Shown here: positions 36,284 through 45,882 of the stretch, one piece after another
Layout of the letters: each line of letters starts with the position of its first letter
Numbering within the stretch: the first letter of the stretch is position 1
Assembly (NCBI RefSeq): GCF_017676345.1
Contig: NZ_JAFFZM010000001.1
Coordinates: 372,001 to 436,000 of the forward strand
Length of the DNA stretch: 64,000 bases
Source of the DNA: Streptomyces smyrnaeus
Lineage (GTDB): Bacteria; Actinomycetota; Actinomycetes; Streptomycetales; Streptomycetaceae
Direction: 5' to 3'
Notes under the pieces: model-generated
What the model saw: only the letters and a program-made list of their open reading frames with translations
Databases searched by the model: none
Told to the model about the DNA's origin: nothing
Position numbers and translations under genes: made by a program

Positions 36284-39200
36284 CGCGGCACCCGCCACCA
36301 ACGGCGACGCGGTGCTGCTCGTCACCGATCATCCCCGCACCCGAAAGGCGGCCCGTGGCCCCTGGGCCCGGGTGCGGCTGACCGGCGCCGGTGCCCCCAC
36401 CGCCCTGGCAGCCTTCGTCATCGTGCTGCACCGCTGGACCGGGCAGCGGCGGCTGAGGGTGGACATCGATCCGGCCGTCGGCGGCGCCTGCGCACTCACC
36501 GTCGAGGTCACCGGGCACGAACCGGTCGCCGCGCTCGCCACGGAAGTTGCTCGGACCGCACCCGCCCCACCCGGCCCGGGAAGCGCCACAGCGGTACGGT
36601 TCGCGGACGGTGCCCTGCCGAACGAGGGGCCGGACAACGCGCCGTACGAGCTCTCCCTCACCCGGGACGGTGCGGACCTGCTGCTCGGCTACCGCGCCTC
36701 GCTCTTCACCCGGGAGACCGCCGAGCGCTTCGGCCGCCATCTCCGGCGGGTGCTGTGCTGCCTGGCGGACCGGCCGCGCACCGCCGTGCGGGAGGTGGAA
36801 CTGCTGGACGAGGGGGAGCGGGAGCTGGTTCTGCGGACGTTCAACGACACCGCCCGGCCGTACCCCTCCGCCGCCACCGTGCACGAGCTCTTCCGGGAAC
36901 AGGCGCGGCGCGCCCCGGCGGCGGTCGCGGTCACCTGGCGGGACCGTACCTTGAGCTACGCGGAACTCGATACGCACAGCGACCGGTTGGCGTACGCGCT
37001 GCGGGCGGCCGGAGCGCGGCCCGGGGACCGGATCGGGCTGCACACGGGACGCACCCCGGAGCTGCTGGTCGGTGCGCTCGGCATCCTCAAGGCGGGCTGC
37101 GCCTATCTGCCGCTGGACACCGGGTATCCGGCGGAGCGCACCGAGTGGCTGCTCGCCGACTCCGCCGTCCGCGTCCTTGTCGCCTCCGCCGACCCGCCGG
37201 TGCCGTTCGCCTTCGCGGGGAAGATCCTCGCCCCGCAGGACGAGGCCGCAGGGCCGGGACAGCCGTTGCCCGTCCCGGCCGACTCCGCGGCACAGGACCT
37301 GGCCTACGTCTGCTACACCTCCGGGACGACCGGGCGGCCCAAGGGCGTCGAGGTCACCCACCGCAATGTGGTGCGGCTGGTCCGGGGCACGGACTATGTG
37401 CGCTTCGGCCCGGACATGACCGTCATGCCGACCGGCTCCATCGCCTTCGACGCCAGCACGTTCGAGCTGTGGGGGCCGCTGCTGAACGGCGGACGGGTTC
37501 ATCTGACCGACAGCGACACGGTGCTGGACGCGGGCTCGCTGGGCCGGGAGCTGGCGGAGCGGGGCATCACCACGCTGTGGCTGACCTCACCGCTGTTCAA
37601 CCAGCTCGTGGAGCAGGATGCGGCCGCACTCCGCCCGCTGCGGGAGCTCGTCGTCGGCGGGGACGCCCTGTCCGCCGCCCATCTGGCGAAGGCGATGGCC
37701 GCCTGCCCCGAGCTGGTGCTGGTCAACGGCTACGGCCCCACGGAGAACACCACCTTCTCGGTCACACACCGGCTCTCCCGCGCCGACCTGGGGCGTATCC
37801 CGATCGGACGGCCGATCGCCAACTCCACCGCACATGTGCTGGACGAGGCCGGGCAGCCGTGCCCGGTGGGGGTACCCGGTGAGTTGTACCTGGGCGGGGA
37901 CGGGGTCGCCCGCGGCTATCTGGGGCGGCCCGAACTGACGGCGGAACGTTTCGTCGAAGACCCGTTCACCCCGGGCGGCCACCGCCTCTACCGCAGCGGC
38001 GACCTGGCGCGCCGGCGCTCAGACGGCGTCCTGGAGTTCCTGGGCCGACGTGACCACCAGGTCAAGGTCCGCGGCTTCCGGGTGGAGCCGGCCGAGGTCG
38101 AGAGCGTCATGCTCACCCACCCGGAGGTGGCCGAGGCGATCGTGACGGCCAGGACCCGCCCGGGGCGCAGCGACACCTGTCTGTACGGCTACTACACGGG
38201 GAAGGCCGGGCAGCAGCCACCGGCGCCGGAGAAGCTGCGGGCCCTGCTCGCCACAACGCTCCCCGGACACATGGTCCCCTCCTATCTGGTGCCGTTGCCC
38301 GAGCTCCCCCTCAATCCCAACGGCAAGGTGGACCGGGCCCTGCTGCCCGACCCCGACGGCTCCCATCTGCTGGCCGGGACCGCCTACGTACCGCCCACCG
38401 ACGAGACCGAACGCGTCCTGGTGGAACTGGCCGAGGCCGCGCTGGGCATCACCGGCATCGGAACCTCCCACGACCTGCGGGACCTCGGCGCGGACTCGCT
38501 CACAGCGACGCTGCTGGCCGCCGGTGCGCGACAGCGGCTCGGCCGCGCCTGCCCGGTCAGCGCCGTACTGCGCTGCGGCACCCCGGCCCGGCTCGCCGCG
38601 CTGCTGCGCGACATTGCGGCCCACCCGGTTCCGCGGATACCGCGCGCTCCGCAGCAGGAGACGTATCCGCTCGCTCCGCAGCAGCGGCAGCTCTACTTCG
38701 AACAGATCAAGTACGAGCGGGCGGTGCACTACAACGTGCCGGTGACGCTCGGGCTGCCGGCCGACACCGACCCGCAACGGCTGGCCGCGGCGCTGCGGCG
38801 GTTGGCCGGGCGGCACGATGCGCTGCGGACCCGCTTCGTCACCGACGGAGGCGGGATCAGGCAGCGCGTCGAGCCCACCGTCGACGTTCCGGTGCGGGTG
38901 ACCGAGGGGCCACCGGGGCCGCTGCCGGACTTCGTCCGCCCCTTCGATCTGGGACGGGCCCCGCTGTGGCGGGCCGAGATCCATCGAACGGCCACCGAGG
39001 TGACGCTCCGCCTCGATCTGCACCACATCGTGGTCGACGGGTTCTCCCTCGTCCCGCTGTTCGCCGACCTGTCCGCGCTCTACGGGGGCGAGGAACCCCC
39101 ACCTCCGTCACTCCGGTACCGGGACTACGCCCAGTGGCTGGCCGGGCCTCAGGGTGCGGCGCTGCGTGCGGCCCAGCGGCCGTACTGGCAAGGGGTGTTC

Positions 39201-39998
39201 GCCGCTCCCCTCGACACCACGGACCTGCCGACGGACGCACCGCGGCCCGCGCTGCGGGCCCTCGACGGAGATGTCGTCTCCTTCGATCTGGGCCAGGTGC
39301 GGACCCGGCAGCTGCGCGGGCTGGCCCGCGACCACGGCGTGACCCTGTTCGCGGTACTGGCGTCCGCCCACAGCATGTTGCTGGCCGCGCTCAAGGGGGC
39401 CGCGGACGTCACGCTCGGTGTTCCGGTCTCCGGCCGTACGGTTCCCGGGCTGGAGGGGACGGTCGGCATGTGCGCCGGCACCGTGTGCCTGCGCTCGGCT
39501 CCCGAGCCCGGTCTGCCCTACGGGACCTTTCTGCAACGCACCGCGCAGGCGGCCGAGGACGCCTTCGCCCACCAGGACTTCCCGTTCGAGGACCTGGTGT
39601 CCTTGGCGGCCCCGGTGCGCGACTACAGCCGTACGCCGGTCTTCGACGCACTCATCGCCCTGCACAGCGGGCGCTATCTGACGGTGGACTTCCAGGGCGC
39701 CAGGGTGCCGGTGCGCCTCGAGCAGACCGGCCAGGCCGTCTTCGACCTCAACATGCAGATCCATGAGGACGCCGGCACCCTGCGCGTCGCCTGGCAGTAC
39801 GCCGCCCGGCTGCTGCGCCGCGACACGGTCGAGAACTGGCGCGACCGCTTCATCGCCCTGTTGGACGCGATCGTCGCCGATCCTGCCGCTCCGCTCGGCG
39901 CGCTCGATCCCGCGCTCACCGCGGCGCGCTCCACCGCAGCGCGGACAGCGCCCGGTTCCACCTCAGCCTCCGACTTCGACTTCGACTTCGATCTCTGA
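36219..39998 (+). CDS. Non-ribosomal peptide synthetase 1: half-C, A (Val), PCP, C
   Basis: 1259 aa. Residues ~1-205 resemble only the C-terminal half of a condensation domain (ALAAFVIVLHRWTGQ, then YELSLTRDGADLLLGYRASL) and lack HHxxxDG. The A domain follows (YTSGTTGRPKG, NGYGPTENTTFS, NPNGKVDR). Specificity residues read as D-A-F-W-V-G-G-T-F-K, a valine code. The PCP has Ser760 (LGADSLTA). A complete C domain ends the protein, with HHIVVDG at 935-941. The tail ASDFDFDFDL is acidic/aromatic and could be a docking peptide. The ATG has GGAGGT 10 nt upstream, inside the transporter gene. It should supply valine for condensation with the residue on NRPS-2. Confidence 0.92.
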   Translation: MTSVHSGTPTPTTQAPSPQPPDAAPATNGDAVLLVTDHPRTRKAARGPWARVRLTGAGAPTALAAFVIVLHRWTGQRRLRVDIDPAVGGACALTVEVTGHEPVAALATEVARTAPAPPGPGSATAVRFADGALPNEGPDNAPYELSLTRDGADLLLGYRASLFTRETAERFGRHLRRVLCCLADRPRTAVREVELLDEGERELVLRTFNDTARPYPSAATVHELFREQARRAPAAVAVTWRDRTLSYAELDTHSDRLAYALRAAGARPGDRIGLHTGRTPELLVGALGILKAGCAYLPLDTGYPAERTEWLLADSAVRVLVASADPPVPFAFAGKILAPQDEAAGPGQPLPVPADSAAQDLAYVCYTSGTTGRPKGVEVTHRNVVRLVRGTDYVRFGPDMTVMPTGSIAFDASTFELWGPLLNGGRVHLTDSDTVLDAGSLGRELAERGITTLWLTSPLFNQLVEQDAAALRPLRELVVGGDALSAAHLAKAMAACPELVLVNGYGPTENTTFSVTHRLSRADLGRIPIGRPIANSTAHVLDEAGQPCPVGVPGELYLGGDGVARGYLGRPELTAERFVEDPFTPGGHRLYRSGDLARRRSDGVLEFLGRRDHQVKVRGFRVEPAEVESVMLTHPEVAEAIVTARTRPGRSDTCLYGYYTGKAGQQPPAPEKLRALLATTLPGHMVPSYLVPLPELPLNPNGKVDRALLPDPDGSHLLAGTAYVPPTDETERVLVELAEAALGITGIGTSHDLRDLGADSLTATLLAAGARQRLGRACPVSAVLRCGTPARLAALLRDIAAHPVPRIPRAPQQETYPLAPQQRQLYFEQIKYERAVHYNVPVTLGLPADTDPQRLAAALRRLAGRHDALRTRFVTDGGGIRQRVEPTVDVPVRVTEGPPGPLPDFVRPFDLGRAPLWRAEIHRTATEVTLRLDLHHIVVDGFSLVPLFADLSALYGGEEPPPPSLRYRDYAQWLAGPQGAALRAAQRPYWQGVFAAPLDTTDLPTDAPRPALRALDGDVVSFDLGQVRTRQLRGLARDHGVTLFAVLASAHSMLLAALKGAADVTLGVPVSGRTVPGLEGTVGMCAGTVCLRSAPEPGLPYGTFLQRTAQAAEDAFAHQDFPFEDLVSLAAPVRDYSRTPVFDALIALHSGRYLTVDFQGARVPVRLEQTGQAVFDLNMQIHEDAGTLRVAWQYAARLLRRDTVENWRDRFIALLDAIVADPAAPLGALDPALTAARSTAARTAPGSTSASDFDFDFDL

Positions 39999-40061
39999 CG
40001 TCTCGCTCAGCTCCTTCGAGTACTTCAAGTCGGCTTCTCACCACAAGTGCAGGAGACATCC

Positions 40062-43000
40062 ATGCCTCTGCTCCCATCCCAAGCAGCATCCTTCGCACCG
40101 TCACCGCAGACCACCTACTGGCGATCCCAGTTGGGCTCACTCACTCGGACGTGCGGATTCTGGCCCGACTTCCGTCCGGGCACCGGCCCGGACAGCGCCT
40201 CGGCGGCGGACGCCACCGACCGTGCCGGCCGGCACGCCGCCATCACCGTTCCCCTCGGCAGCACGCTCACCGAGCGTCTGGACCGGATCACCCGCAGCTG
40301 CCCCGAGATGCTGTGCGTGGTACTCACCTCGGCCCTGGCCGCACTGCTGGGCCGCTGCACCGGTCAGGAGGAGGTGGCCGTCGCGCTGCCGAAGCGGGGC
40401 GCTGCCGCGCGGTTCGCTGGCGGCCCACTGCTGGTGCGTACGGATCCGACCGGGTCGCTGCGCCAACTGCTGACCCGGGTCGGCGACGCGGTACGGGAGG
40501 CCGAGCGCAACCAGGAGTGCGACGTGGCCGCCCTCGCCGCCGAACTGGGCCGCTCCGATGCCTTCGACACCGGAGTGGCGCTCGACGGCTTCCACGATCC
40601 CGATTTCACCGCGCCCGGCGTCATGGTCACCGCCGCCCGGCAGGACGGCGAGCTGACGGTGACGCTCACGTACGCCGCGGACCGCTTCGCCGAGGAGTCC
40701 GTACGCCGCCTCGGAGCCCAGTACGCCCTGGTCCTGGACGGGGCGACGGCCGAGCCCGACCGACCGGTGGACACGCTCGACCTGTGGACGAGCGCGGACG
40801 AGAAGGCCGTCGCGGCGGCCAACGCGACCGAGCGCGACTTCGCCGCGGACGCCACGCTGCACGGTCTGTTCGCCGAACAGGCCGCCCGCACCCCGGACGC
40901 GCCCGCGCTGCTGACCGAGGACACCACCGTCACCTACGGGGAGCTGGAGGCACGCGCCAATCAGCTGGCGCGCACCCTGCGGGAGCGCGGCATCGGCCCG
41001 GGCTCGATCGTGGCGCTGCTGACCGAGCGGTCGACGGAGATGATGACCGCCGTCCTCGCCGTGCTGAAGTCCGGTGCCGCCTACCTTCCGGTCGACCCGT
41101 CCTATCCGCGGGCCCGCATCGATCATCTGCTCACCGACAGCGCGGCCCGGCTCGCCCTCCATCAGCGGCGGTTCGGCGCACTGGTGGGCGCCGCCCCGGC
41201 CCTGGACATCGAGGACCCGGCGTCGTACGCGACCTCGACCGAACCGCTCCAGCACACCGGCGGGGCGCGGGACGCCGCCTACGTCATCTACACCTCCGGG
41301 TCGACGGGCCGTCCCAAAGGCGTGGTGGTCGAACACCGCAGCGCCGTCAACCGGCTGCAGTGGATGCAGCGCGCGTACCCGATCGGCGCCGACGACGTCG
41401 TCCTGCAGAAGACGTCCATCTCCTTCGACGTGTCCGTGTGGGAGCTGTTCTGGTGGTCGTCGACCGGAGCGGCGCTCGCCCTGCCGGCGCCCGGCGCCGA
41501 GAAGGACCCGGCCGCGCTGCTGGCCGCCATCGACCGGCACCGGGTGACCACCATGCACTTCGTGCCGTCGATGCTCGGCATGTTCCTGGGCCATCTCGAC
41601 CGGTTCGGCGGTGGAGCGGCCACCCGCACCCTGCGGCAGGTCTTCGCCAGCGGAGAGGCGCTCACCCCCGCGCAGGCCGCGCGGTTCGGCGCGCTCGTCC
41701 CCGACGCCCGGCTCGTCAATCTGTACGGGCCGACCGAGGCGACCGTGGACGTCACCCACCAGCCCGTGGAGGGGCTGACCGGCCGGGCGCGGCTGCCCAT
41801 CGGCCGGCCGATCGACAACGTCCGGCTGTATGTGCTGGACGACGAGGGACGGCAGGCGCCGGTGGGCATCCCCGGCGAGCTCCATGTCGCCGGTGTGGGC
41901 GTGGCGAGGGGCTACCTCGGCAGGCCGGAACTGACCGCGGAGAAGTTCCTGACCGGGGACGCGGTGCGCGCCGCCACCGGTGAGGAACGGCTCTACCGCA
42001 CCGGCGACCGGGCCCGCCGGCTGCCCGACGGCAGCCTCGACTACCTCGGCCGGGTCGACGAGCAGGTGAAGGTGCGCGGCTTCCGGGTGGAGCCCGGCGA
42101 GATCGAGGAGCGGCTGCGCACCCACCCGGGGGTACGGGATGCGGCAGTTGTCGCGGTCGACGACGGCTGGCAGACCTCGCTGCGGGGTTTCGCCGTACCG
42201 ACCGACGGGGTGACCGGGGCGACCGGCGGGGCGGGGGCCGCCGGAGCGTCCGAGGCGGAGCTGAAGGAGCATCTGCGGGCCGCGCTTCCGGAGTACATGG
42301 TGCCCGGCAGGATCCGGGTGCTGGACGAGCTGCCGCTCACCCCCAACGGCAAGCTGGACCGGGCGGCGCTGCGCAGCCCGGACGCGCTCCGCAGGAAGGC
42401 ACCGGCACATGTCGCCCCGCGCAACGGGACCGAGGAGGTGCTGGCGCGGATCTGGCGGGAGGTGCTGGGCCGGGAGAAGGTCGGGGTGCACGACAACTTC
42501 TTCGCGCTGGGCGGCAACTCGATCCACTTCGTCTCGGTCCTGGCCAAGTCCCGTGAGGCCGGGCTGGACTTCACCTTCCAGCAGCTGTTCCAGCACCAGA
42601 CGATCGCGCTGCTGGCGGCGTCGATGGCGCAGGCGCCGGGTGCGGCGGCGGTGGAGGACGTCGCGGCGCGCGGTGCCTTCCAGCCGTTCGAGCTGATCTC
42701 CCCGCAGGACAGGGCACGGCTGCCCGAGGACGCCGAGGACGCCTATCCGCTCTCGATGCTGCAGGCCGGGCTGATCTTCCAGACGGAGATCACCGGCGGT
42801 CTGGGGCAGTACCACGACGTGCTCAGCTACGCGGTCACCGGCGCCTTCGACGCGGCGGCCTTCACCGAGGCGGTGCGGCTGCTGACGCTGCGGCACCCGA
42901 TCCTGCGGACCACCTACCACCTGACCGGCTACAGCGAGTTCCTGCAGATCGTGCACCGCCAGGTGCCGCCCCCGCTGACCATCGAGGATCTGCGCCACCT

Positions 43001-45149
43001 GGACCATGCGGCGCAGGAGGCGTGGCACGAGCAGTGGCTGGCCCGCGAGAAGTCGCGCCGGTTCGAGTGGGAGCGCGGCGGCCTGGTCACCGTGCACATC
43101 CAGGTGCTCGGGGACGAGCTGTACCGGTACACGGTCAGCCAGCACAACTCGGCGCTGGACGGCTGGTCCATCTCCCTGCTGCACACCCAGCTGTTCGAGC
43201 TGTACCACCAGGTGCGGGAGGGCCGGGACACCTCCCGCCGCCCGGTCGACAACCATCTGCGCAACTTCGTCGGCCTGGAGAGGGAGGCGCTGCGCTCCGA
43301 GCGGTCCGAGCAGTACTGGCGCGGCGTCTTGGCGGACCCGCAGCCGGCCGACGTACCGCACAAGCCGGACGCCGTCGACACCGACGACTTCCGTGTCGTA
43401 CTGCGGGACGTACCACTGCCCGCGGGGCTGACCCGGCGCGTCGAGGCGAGCGCGGACGCGCTGTCCGTGCCGGTCAAGGATGTCCTGCTGGCCGCCCACA
43501 TGAAGGTGCTCAGCCTGGTGTCGGGCCGGCAGACGGTGCTGACCGGCTACGAGCACAGCGGCAGGCCCGAACTGCCGGACGCGGAGACGACGCTCGGGCT
43601 GCATCTGAACACGGTGCCGTTCCAGGTCGAGGTGGCCTCCGGCAGCTGGGCCGAGCTGATCCGGCGGGTGTACCGGGCGGAGCTGGAGCTGCTGCCGCAC
43701 CGCCGCTACCCGATGGCTCAGATGAAGCAGGACCTGGCCACCCAGCGGCAGCTGTTCACCACCACCTTCAACTTCACCCACTTCTATCTGCTGCGGAACC
43801 TGCGGCAGCTGCCGGAGTTCTCGCTGCTGGAGATGCGGGTGGACTCGGAGACGGAGTTCCCCTTCCGTACCGAGTTCTCCCGCGACTTCCTCGACGACGA
43901 GCTGCGGCTGTGCCTGCACTACCACACACATCTCTACGACGAGGCGCAGATCGACCGGATCGGCGACTACTTCGTGCGCGTACTGGAGCTGATGGCGAGC
44001 GAGCCGGACGCGCCGCACACGGCACATCAGCTGCTGGCGGACGAGGACCGGGCCCTGCTGGGCGGCGGGGCCTCGGCCGGGGAACAGCCCGTACCGGTGC
44101 CGCAGCCCGGCCGGCCGGCGTCCCGGCAGACCGTCGCCCGCATCCGTACGGCCTGGCAGCACGTCCTGGAGCTGCCCGAGGAGGAGATCCGCGAGGCGGA
44201 CGACTTCTTCGCGCTGGGCGGCAACTCGCTGTCCGCCCTGCGTGTCGTACTGGAGCTGGAGGGCCTGGTCACGCTCTCCGATCTGACCCGTGTGCCCCGG
44301 CTGGGCGAGCTGGCGGCACTCGTGGACGGCGGAGCGGAGGGGGACGACGCGGACGAGGAACTGCTGCAGCTGCTCTCCTCCACCACCGAGGGCGCCCGGG
44401 CCGCGGTGCTGTGTGTGCCGTACCCGTGCGGCCATCCGGTCAACTTCAAGCCGCTGGCGGAGGCCGTGGACAAGCGCACACCCAAGCTGGCGGTGTACGG
44501 GCTCGAACCGCCGGGCCACAACCCGAGCCGGCCGGGCAGCTTCACCGATGTCGCCGAGACGGTGGAGCGGGCGGTGGCACAGATCGAGCGGACGGCCGAA
44601 CTGCCCGATCTGCCGCTGATCCTGTGGGGCCACTGCGGTGGCGCGGCAGTGACCGTGGAGCTGGCGCGGGTGCTGGAGGAGCGCGGCTTCGATCTGCGGC
44701 AGGTCTTCATCGGCTCCAAGCTGCTGCCGACGGCGGCCGACATGCGCGAGTCGATCGAGATGATCGAGAGCTGGAGCGACGACGACATCGTCAGCTACAT
44801 GGTCGAGGAGACCGGTTACAGCGAGATGGACGGCCTCGACCACCGCTACACGTCGTTCATGGGCCGCCTCTTCCGGCACGACGTGTGCGGTGGCTACCGC
44901 TACTTCATCGATCTGACCGAACAGGATCCCAGCTGGCGGATCGAGGCGCCGTTCACCGTCGTCGTCGCCGAGGACGACAAGGGGCTGGCGCACGCCGCCG
45001 AGGAGTACCGCTGCTGGGAGCGGGTGGCGGCACGGGTGGGCTTCCACCGGCTCGGCTCCGGCGGCCACTACTTCGTGCGGGGCAACCCCGCCGAGACGGC
45101 TGAACTGATCGAGCGGGCGTGGGCGTCCGCGGCAGAGTTGGAGGGCTGA
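40062..45149 (+). CDS. Non-ribosomal peptide synthetase 2: half-C, A (Ser), PCP, C (HNxxxDG), PCP, TE (Cys)
   Basis: 1695 aa. It starts with a C-terminal half of a C domain (AALLGRCTGQEEVAVALPK). The A domain (YTSGSTGRPKG, FDVSVWELF, NLYGPTEATVD, TPNGKLDR) has code D-V-W-H-F-S-L-V-D-K, the serine code of EntF. PCP-1 has Ser820 (LGGNSIHF). The C domain begins at YPLSMLQAGLIF but its active site reads H1028-N-S-A-L-D-G1034. PCP-2 (Ser1389) has no A domain. The terminal thioesterase has GHCGG with Cys1525 as nucleophile, VAEDDK for the acid and His1669 (GGHYFV). ATG 40062 has AGGAGA at -11 to -6. It likely finishes and releases the peptide. Confidence 0.92.
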   Translation: MPLLPSQAASFAPSPQTTYWRSQLGSLTRTCGFWPDFRPGTGPDSASAADATDRAGRHAAITVPLGSTLTERLDRITRSCPEMLCVVLTSALAALLGRCTGQEEVAVALPKRGAAARFAGGPLLVRTDPTGSLRQLLTRVGDAVREAERNQECDVAALAAELGRSDAFDTGVALDGFHDPDFTAPGVMVTAARQDGELTVTLTYAADRFAEESVRRLGAQYALVLDGATAEPDRPVDTLDLWTSADEKAVAAANATERDFAADATLHGLFAEQAARTPDAPALLTEDTTVTYGELEARANQLARTLRERGIGPGSIVALLTERSTEMMTAVLAVLKSGAAYLPVDPSYPRARIDHLLTDSAARLALHQRRFGALVGAAPALDIEDPASYATSTEPLQHTGGARDAAYVIYTSGSTGRPKGVVVEHRSAVNRLQWMQRAYPIGADDVVLQKTSISFDVSVWELFWWSSTGAALALPAPGAEKDPAALLAAIDRHRVTTMHFVPSMLGMFLGHLDRFGGGAATRTLRQVFASGEALTPAQAARFGALVPDARLVNLYGPTEATVDVTHQPVEGLTGRARLPIGRPIDNVRLYVLDDEGRQAPVGIPGELHVAGVGVARGYLGRPELTAEKFLTGDAVRAATGEERLYRTGDRARRLPDGSLDYLGRVDEQVKVRGFRVEPGEIEERLRTHPGVRDAAVVAVDDGWQTSLRGFAVPTDGVTGATGGAGAAGASEAELKEHLRAALPEYMVPGRIRVLDELPLTPNGKLDRAALRSPDALRRKAPAHVAPRNGTEEVLARIWREVLGREKVGVHDNFFALGGNSIHFVSVLAKSREAGLDFTFQQLFQHQTIALLAASMAQAPGAAAVEDVAARGAFQPFELISPQDRARLPEDAEDAYPLSMLQAGLIFQTEITGGLGQYHDVLSYAVTGAFDAAAFTEAVRLLTLRHPILRTTYHLTGYSEFLQIVHRQVPPPLTIEDLRHLDHAAQEAWHEQWLAREKSRRFEWERGGLVTVHIQVLGDELYRYTVSQHNSALDGWSISLLHTQLFELYHQVREGRDTSRRPVDNHLRNFVGLEREALRSERSEQYWRGVLADPQPADVPHKPDAVDTDDFRVVLRDVPLPAGLTRRVEASADALSVPVKDVLLAAHMKVLSLVSGRQTVLTGYEHSGRPELPDAETTLGLHLNTVPFQVEVASGSWAELIRRVYRAELELLPHRRYPMAQMKQDLATQRQLFTTTFNFTHFYLLRNLRQLPEFSLLEMRVDSETEFPFRTEFSRDFLDDELRLCLHYHTHLYDEAQIDRIGDYFVRVLELMASEPDAPHTAHQLLADEDRALLGGGASAGEQPVPVPQPGRPASRQTVARIRTAWQHVLELPEEEIREADDFFALGGNSLSALRVVLELEGLVTLSDLTRVPRLGELAALVDGGAEGDDADEELLQLLSSTTEGARAAVLCVPYPCGHPVNFKPLAEAVDKRTPKLAVYGLEPPGHNPSRPGSFTDVAETVERAVAQIERTAELPDLPLILWGHCGGAAVTVELARVLEERGFDLRQVFIGSKLLPTAADMRESIEMIESWSDDDIVSYMVEETGYSEMDGLDHRYTSFMGRLFRHDVCGGYRYFIDLTEQDPSWRIEAPFTVVVAEDDKGLAHAAEEYRCWERVAARVGFHRLGSGGHYFVRGNPAETAELIERAWASAAELEG

Positions 45150-45150
45150 C

Positions 45151-45882
45151 ATGCCGGTTCCCGTATCCATGCCGATCCCCGTGCTGTGCTTCCCGTTCGC
45201 GGGCGCCGGGGCGTCCGCGTTCCGCCGCTGCCAGGAGTACGGCAGCGACACCGTTTCGATCACCCCGGTGCAGCTGCCGGGCCGCGAGGAGCGGTTCGGT
45301 GAGCCGCTGTTCACCGACGTGACGACAGCGGTGGACGGGCTGCTGCCCGAGGTGCTCGACCAGCTGGCCGGTGCGCCGGCCGTGGCGCTGTTCGGCCACA
45401 GCCTCGGGGCCGTGCTGGCGTACGAGATGGCGCACCGGATCGCCGCGCTGGGCCGCCCCGAGGTGGTGAAGCTCTTCGTCAGCGGATCACCCGGGCCCTG
45501 GACGCGGCGCGGAACGCGGGCCACCGGACTGTTGGACGAGGAGTTCCTGGAGCAGGTGCGGGAGTTCGCCGGATACACCCACCCCGCGCTGGAGCACCCG
45601 GAGCTGCGGCAGATGCTCCTGCCGCCGCTCCGTGCCGACGTGGAGATGCACGAGAACTATCTGGCGCCGTCCGACGAGCCGTTGACCGTGCCGGTCGTCT
45701 CGATCCGCGGGCAGGACGACGAGCTGGTCTCCCGCGAGCAGGCGGCCGAGTGGGACCGTGCCACCTCGGACGGCTGCGAGCAGGTCGAACTGCCGGGCGG
45801 CCATATGTATCTGGTGGACGACCCGGCCGGACTGGTGCGGCTGCTCGATCAGGAGCTGGCCTCGCAGGGGGTGGGGCTGTGA
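45151..45882 (+). CDS. Type II thioesterase
   Basis: 243 aa alpha/beta hydrolase with PFAGAGASAFRR at the start, QLPGREERF, the nucleophile elbow FGHSLGAVLAYE (Ser84) and the late ELPGGHMYLVDD (His). Stand-alone enzymes of this kind remove wrong or stalled groups from carrier proteins. It begins one base after the NRPS-2 stop and overlaps the dehydrogenase gene (GTGA). Unlike the integrated thioesterase of NRPS-2, it has the normal serine. Confidence 0.92.
   Translation: MPVPVSMPIPVLCFPFAGAGASAFRRCQEYGSDTVSITPVQLPGREERFGEPLFTDVTTAVDGLLPEVLDQLAGAPAVALFGHSLGAVLAYEMAHRIAALGRPEVVKLFVSGSPGPWTRRGTRATGLLDEEFLEQVREFAGYTHPALEHPELRQMLLPPLRADVEMHENYLAPSDEPLTVPVVSIRGQDDELVSREQAAEWDRATSDGCEQVELPGGHMYLVDDPAGLVRLLDQELASQGVGL

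Noticed and set aside
40137..45578. 1813-codon open frame on the minus strand opposite NRPS-2
   Set aside because: It mirrors the third-codon GC bias of the synthetase gene, has Gln/Arg/His/Val-rich composition and no domain, and lies fully antisense to a gene with clear motifs.
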